Shown here: positions 5,769 to 8,824 of the stretch, piece after piece
Layout of the letters: each line of letters opens with the position of its first letter
Numbering within the stretch: position 1 is the stretch's first letter
Assembly: GCA_030612185.1 (NCBI GenBank)
Contig: JAUWOI010000157.1
Coordinates: forward strand, 1 to 8,824
From: Anaerolineae bacterium
Lineage (GTDB): Bacteria > Chloroflexota > Anaerolineae > B4-G1
Direction: 5' to 3'
Length of the DNA stretch: 8,824 bases
Program-made: the position numbers and the translations under genes
The notes under the pieces: model-generated
What the model saw: the letters and a program-made list of their open reading frames with translations, nothing else
Databases searched by the model: none
What the model was told of the DNA's origin: nothing

Positions 5769-7700
5769 GTGGGAGTGTGGCTGACGGAGGGGGGACCGGC
5801 CATAGTCTTGCAGGATGAGAAACTGCTGCTCGTCGCCGACGTCCACTCCGACCCGCGCTTTGCCCGTTCTCGGGAATTGGCTGTAGAGGAGGGTTTCCGG
5901 GCCTTCGCTGGGGTGCCGTGGATTGTGGAGGACGAGGTGATTGGCGTGTTGGCGACTTTTTTCTCCGACGTGCATCACTTCGGCTTGGCCGAGGCGGACC
6001 TATTGACCACCTTTGCCAACCAGGGCGCGGCGGCCGTGGCGAACGCTCGCCTGTACGCGAGAACCCAGCGCGCCCTGGTGCGTCACGTAGAGGAGCTTTC
6101 GGCGATTGAGGTAATTGGCCGCGAACTGTCCATTACGCTGGACCTGGACCGGGTCATCAATCTGGTGTTGGATTGCGCGATGCAGGCGACTGGCGCTACG
6201 TTGGGGGCTGTTGTGATGATTGCCCCAGAAAAGGGAAGGGGACACATCGTCTCATGCCGAGGCTGCACGGGATCGTTGGTGGAGGCTGGCGAGGCGGATG
6301 AATGGCCGATAGATGTGGGGCTTATTGGGCGGGCCATATCTACACAGCAGCCCGTGCTGGTGGAGGATGTGGGCCAGGACTCTAACTACGTACCGACGTT
6401 GGGTGTGAAGAGCGGCAATCAGCAGGATATGCTCTCCCAGTTGGCTGTTCCCATCGTGTGCAAAGGAGGAGTGCTGGGGGTGATCAACCTGGAAAGCACT
6501 CGTCTGGCGGCTTTTGACAGTCAACATGCGGTTTTCGTCGGACACCTGGCCACTCAGTCGGCCATCGCGATTCAGAATGCGCAACTCTTCCAGCGGGCTG
6601 CCGAGGGGCGCGACCGGCTGCAAGCAGTCATGAACTCCACGCATGAGGGCATCCTGATGTTGGATGCCATTGGGCGCGTAGTGCTGGCGAATCCGATGAT
6701 CGAAGAGTTGTGGGACATGAGGTGGGCAGAACTGGCGGAGCGCAACCTGCGAGACTTGCTGCGTGGCTCTGGCAGGCGACTAGCAGCAAAACTGGGTTAC
6801 AGTCGGGAAGAACTCTTACGCCTCCTGACCCAACTGCCGACCGGCCCGGCCGAACTGGGGAAAGACACCTACGAGCTCGATGCTCCACGCTGGCGGGTCA
6901 TTGAGCGGGTGGGGACTCCGGTGCTGGACGAAGGCGGGCACGTGTGGGGCTGGATGCTGGTATTGCGCGACGTGACGGAGGAGAAAGAACTGGAGCGGAT
7001 GCGGGAGGACGTGACCCGTATGATCGTGCACGACCTGCGCAGCCCGCTGGCCGCGATTTTGGGTGGTCTGGAGTTGATAGAGAACGCCGCAAGGGAGCAA
7101 CCACGAGATGGCCTGCTGGTTCAAGCGCTGGATATAGCCACCTACAGCGCGCAGCGGTTGCGTGACCTGGTGGATTCGTTGCTCGACATAAGTCGCCTGG
7201 AAGCGGGGCAGACCAAACTCAACCAGCAACCTCATACACTGGCCGCGTTGGTGCACTCGGCAATATCTGTGGCGTCACCGCTGGTAGATGAGGCCGGCTT
7301 GCGGCTGAAGGTCGAAGTTCCCGATGATCTGCTGGCAGTGGAGGTGGATGAGGAGTTGATTGAGCGGGTATTGATCAATCTGCTCGACAACGCGGTGAAA
7401 TTTACGCCGCTTGGCGGGCGCATCACCGTCAGCGCGCAGCCGGAGGATGGAGCCTTCGTGCGCTGCTCGGTACGCGATGCCGGGCCGGGCATCCCACGCG
7501 AGTACCTGGATCGCATATTCGAACGCTTCGTGCAGATACCAGGGCAGAGTGGGCGGCGGCGGGGCACCGGGCTGGGCCTGGCGTTCTGCAGGCTGGCGGT
7601 GGAAGCACACGGAGGACGCATATGGGTCGAAAGTGAGGAAGGGCAGGGCAGTCACTTCCACTTCACGTTGCCGATAGCGCAATGTGAGGTAGGGGGTTAG
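5769..7700 (+). CDS. sensor histidine kinase, C-terminal half (GAF-GAF-PAS-HisKA-HATPase)
   Basis: A 643-residue product in the same frame as the upstream half, beginning 12 nt after its TAG. Residues 1-98 are the rest of the interrupted GAF (LLLVADVHSDPRFA, then GVPWIVEDEVIGVLATFF). A further GAF lies at about 125-275 (LAVPIVCKGGVLGVINLE) and a PAS at about 283-405 (VMNSTHEGILMLDAIGRVVLAN to WGWMLVLRDVTEEKE). HisKA is at about 410-480 with the phospho-acceptor His421 in IVHDLRSPL. HATPase_c is at about 525-635 with N box Asn541 (LLDN), G1 DAGPGI at 570-575, F box IFERF and G2 GTGLGLA at 599-605. All kinase motifs are intact, so selection has kept this part or the break is recent. If translated alone from GTG 5769, or GTG 5775, it would be a soluble kinase lacking the membrane module. 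The response regulator is not in this window. A PAP2 phosphatase follows after 45 nt, probably co-transcribed. GAF3 has a CRGC motif (Cys163, Cys166). Confidence 0.85.
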   Translation: MGVWLTEGGPAIVLQDEKLLLVADVHSDPRFARSRELAVEEGFRAFAGVPWIVEDEVIGVLATFFSDVHHFGLAEADLLTTFANQGAAAVANARLYARTQRALVRHVEELSAIEVIGRELSITLDLDRVINLVLDCAMQATGATLGAVVMIAPEKGRGHIVSCRGCTGSLVEAGEADEWPIDVGLIGRAISTQQPVLVEDVGQDSNYVPTLGVKSGNQQDMLSQLAVPIVCKGGVLGVINLESTRLAAFDSQHAVFVGHLATQSAIAIQNAQLFQRAAEGRDRLQAVMNSTHEGILMLDAIGRVVLANPMIEELWDMRWAELAERNLRDLLRGSGRRLAAKLGYSREELLRLLTQLPTGPAELGKDTYELDAPRWRVIERVGTPVLDEGGHVWGWMLVLRDVTEEKELERMREDVTRMIVHDLRSPLAAILGGLELIENAAREQPRDGLLVQALDIATYSAQRLRDLVDSLLDISRLEAGQTKLNQQPHTLAALVHSAISVASPLVDEAGLRLKVEVPDDLLAVEVDEELIERVLINLLDNAVKFTPLGGRITVSAQPEDGAFVRCSVRDAGPGIPREYLDRIFERFVQIPGQSGRRRGTGLGLAFCRLAVEAHGGRIWVESEEGQGSHFHFTLPIAQCEVGG

Positions 7701-7732
7701 GGGATGAAGGTGTTCGTTCAATAGGATATAAC

Positions 7733-7740
7733 AAAGGAGG
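7733..7740 (+). promoter_or_regulatory. strong ribosome binding site for the PAP2 gene
   Basis: AAAGGAGG is a full match to the anti-Shine-Dalgarno sequence and ends 5 nt before ATG 7746. It fixes that start and suggests efficient translation within a transcript coming from the kinase gene. Confidence 0.85.
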
Positions 7741-7745
7741 CAACG

Positions 7746-8633
7746 ATGGAAGCAATCTGGCAGTGGGGACTTGAGCTCATCCGCACCATCCAACTGGTGC
7801 ACGGACCGGCGCTCGACGCTATCTTTGAGGCTATCACCTTCCTGGGTGAGGAGGAGTTTTTCATCATGCTCCTTCCACTGGTCTTCTGGTGCGTAGACTT
7901 CGCGGTGGGGGTGCGTCTGGCCTTTGCCTTTCTCCTCTCGGTCTACGCCAACACTGGGCTGAAGTATTTGTTCGCTCACCCGCGCCCGTTTGAACTTGAC
8001 CCGGCAGTGAAGTTGCACGACGCCGAAGGATACGGGCTGCCCAGCGGCCATTCCCAGTCGGCAGTCGTCGTGTGGGGCATCATCGCAGCCGGGTTTCGCA
8101 AGACCTGGCTGTGGGTCATCGCTATCGCGCTGACGGTGCTGATAGGCTTCTCCCGCATCTACCTGGGGGTGCATTTCCCCACCGATGTGTTGAGCGGTTG
8201 GGCGGTCGGCGCCGTCTTCCTGGCGGCCTGCCTGGCGCTGGAACCGCGCTTCACAGCCTGGCTCAAACAGGCCGGCCTGGCCGTGCAACTGGCACTGGCG
8301 GTGGTCGTGCCGCTGGCGCTGCTGCTGCTTCATCCCAACAAGGACACGGGCAGTTCGATGGCGGTGCTAATGGGGATGGGCGCAGGGGTGGCGCTGACCA
8401 GGCAGGTGGCTCCCTTCAGCGCGGATGGCCCGTTGTGGCAGCGTGCTGCGCGCTTCCTGGTTGGTGTTATTGGGCTGCTTGTTCTCTACATCGGGCTCAC
8501 ATTTGTGTTTCCCGCCGAGGGTGAGTCGCTCTACTTCGTCATGCGCGTCGTACGCTACGCGTTGGTGGGGTTGTGGGCCGGGTTGGGCGCGCCGTGGGTA
8601 TTCCGGAAACTACGGCTGACGTCGAACGGATAG
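7746..8633 (+). CDS. PAP2-family membrane lipid phosphatase
   Basis: A 295-residue integral membrane phosphatase of the PAP2 (phosphatidic acid phosphatase 2) superfamily. The three catalytic motifs are present: KX6RP (Lys73 to Arg80-Pro81), PSGH (99-102, with His102 the proton donor) and SRX5HX3D (Ser136-Arg137, nucleophile His143, Asp147). Hydrophobic helices lie at about 38-53, 56-72, 104-117, 121-135, 150-165, 178-196, 235-255 and 265-282. Such enzymes remove phosphate from lipid phosphates or isoprenyl diphosphates at the membrane face. The N-terminal layout (ITFLGEEEFFIMLLPLVFWCVD) recalls sphingosine-1-phosphate and dolichyl-diphosphate phosphatase-like members, but the substrate cannot be read from sequence. 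Undecaprenyl diphosphate is one possibility. About 130 residues of extra C-terminal helices follow the catalytic core. It is 45 nt after the sensor kinase and ends 12 nt before a convergent gene. Confidence 0.93.
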   Translation: MEAIWQWGLELIRTIQLVHGPALDAIFEAITFLGEEEFFIMLLPLVFWCVDFAVGVRLAFAFLLSVYANTGLKYLFAHPRPFELDPAVKLHDAEGYGLPSGHSQSAVVVWGIIAAGFRKTWLWVIAIALTVLIGFSRIYLGVHFPTDVLSGWAVGAVFLAACLALEPRFTAWLKQAGLAVQLALAVVVPLALLLLHPNKDTGSSMAVLMGMGAGVALTRQVAPFSADGPLWQRAARFLVGVIGLLVLYIGLTFVFPAEGESLYFVMRVVRYALVGLWAGLGAPWVFRKLRLTSNG

Positions 8634-8645
8634 CAGGCGTGATTC

Positions 8646-8824
8646 TCATTCATCGTACTGCCTACCTCGGTATCTAAGCAGCGTGCCGATTGCGGCTGCA
8701 AAAAGCATCACGACCGCCAGTCCGACCAGCATTGGCCAGACGGGCGGGTCCGGCGTCGCTGGGTTGGATGGCCGGGGAGTGGAGGAGGGTGTGGGAGTGT
8801 GGGTGAGTGGGGGTGTGGGAGTGT
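8646..8824 (-). CDS. partial: Pro/Thr-rich stalk plus C-terminal membrane anchor
   Basis: The reverse strand has an open frame entering from the window edge and ending at TGA (complement of 8646-8648). The visible 58 residues are the C-terminus. A Thr/Pro-rich stretch (TPTPPLTHTPTPSSTPRP) comes first, then SNPATPDPPVWP. One clear membrane helix follows (MLVGLAVVMLFAAAIGTLL), then a short basic/polar tail RYRGRQYDE. This is the usual plan of a secreted or surface protein held by a C-terminal helix, with an extended low-complexity stalk outside the membrane, as seen often in Chloroflexota. The domain it displays lies outside the window, so its function is unknown. The gene is convergent with the PAP2 gene, with 12 nt between the stops. 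Start is not in view. Confidence 0.75.
   Translation of the reverse strand, partial: TPTPPLTHTPTPSSTPRPSNPATPDPPVWPMLVGLAVVMLFAAAIGTLLRYRGRQYDE
8787..8824. repeat. 24-nt-spaced direct repeat in the Pro/Thr-rich coding region
   Basis: The 14-mer GGGTGTGGGAGTGT occurs at 8787-8800 and exactly again at 8811-8824, a period of 24 nt or eight codons. On the minus strand both copies encode TPTP. The array runs off the window, so copy number is unknown. It fits a repeat-expanded surface-protein stalk that may vary in length. Confidence 0.65.

Noticed and set aside
7275..8333. Long minus-strand open frame of 352 codons
   Set aside because: It lies antisense to the kinase end and the PAP2 gene, has Gln/His/Arg-rich composition typical of a shadow frame, and shows no recognisable domain.

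Overview
The window is GC-rich bacterial DNA, with start codons preceded by good Shine-Dalgarno sites and closely spaced genes. Several traits fit a Chloroflexota (Anaerolineae-like) genome: a multi-GAF membrane histidine kinase, a Pro/Thr-rich 'TPTP' linker before a C-terminal membrane anchor, short palindromic repeats, and a GTGAAAC-type heptamer repeat. This assignment is inference from gene style and repeat flavour, with no marker gene to confirm it. Positions 1 to about 80 are almost pure C/G homopolymer bounded by a perfect 16-bp inverted repeat, and look like a contig-end artefact.

Layout. (1) 81-311 (+): C-terminal fragment of a histidine kinase ATPase domain. (2) 312-413: spacer with a perfect 15-bp hairpin. 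(3) 414-2225 and 2281-4110 (+): two half-transporter genes that together form a heterodimeric type I ABC exporter of the TM287/288, LmrCD and BmrCD class. Their degenerate motifs are complementary: Walker B Asp and switch Gln in the first, LSQGQ signature in the second. The first subunit carries an in-frame palindromic repeat inside its nucleotide-binding domain. (4) 4111-4325: spacer with a possible promoter. (5) 4326-7700 (+): one long reading frame for an 8-TM/GAF/GAF/GAF/PAS/HisKA/HATPase sensor kinase of 1124 codons, cut by a single in-frame TAG at 5754-5756 in the second GAF domain. It is annotated as two open halves. (6) 7746-8633 (+): membrane PAP2-family lipid phosphatase. (7) 8646-8824 (-): C-terminal end of a convergent gene whose product has a Pro/Thr-rich stalk and a terminal membrane helix. 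This one runs off the window.

How the genes may work together. The first kinase fragment lies directly upstream of the exporter, as in many regulator/exporter loci, but its response regulator would be outside the window. The second kinase and the PAP2 phosphatase are 45 nt apart and probably co-transcribed. A broad theme of envelope sensing, export and lipid-phosphate recycling is plausible but not shown by the sequence.

Most worth checking are the in-frame amber codon that splits the sensor kinase and the protein-coding palindrome in the ABC ATPase. I see no phage, transposase, CRISPR, tRNA or rRNA, and no clear sign of a wholly new multi-gene system.
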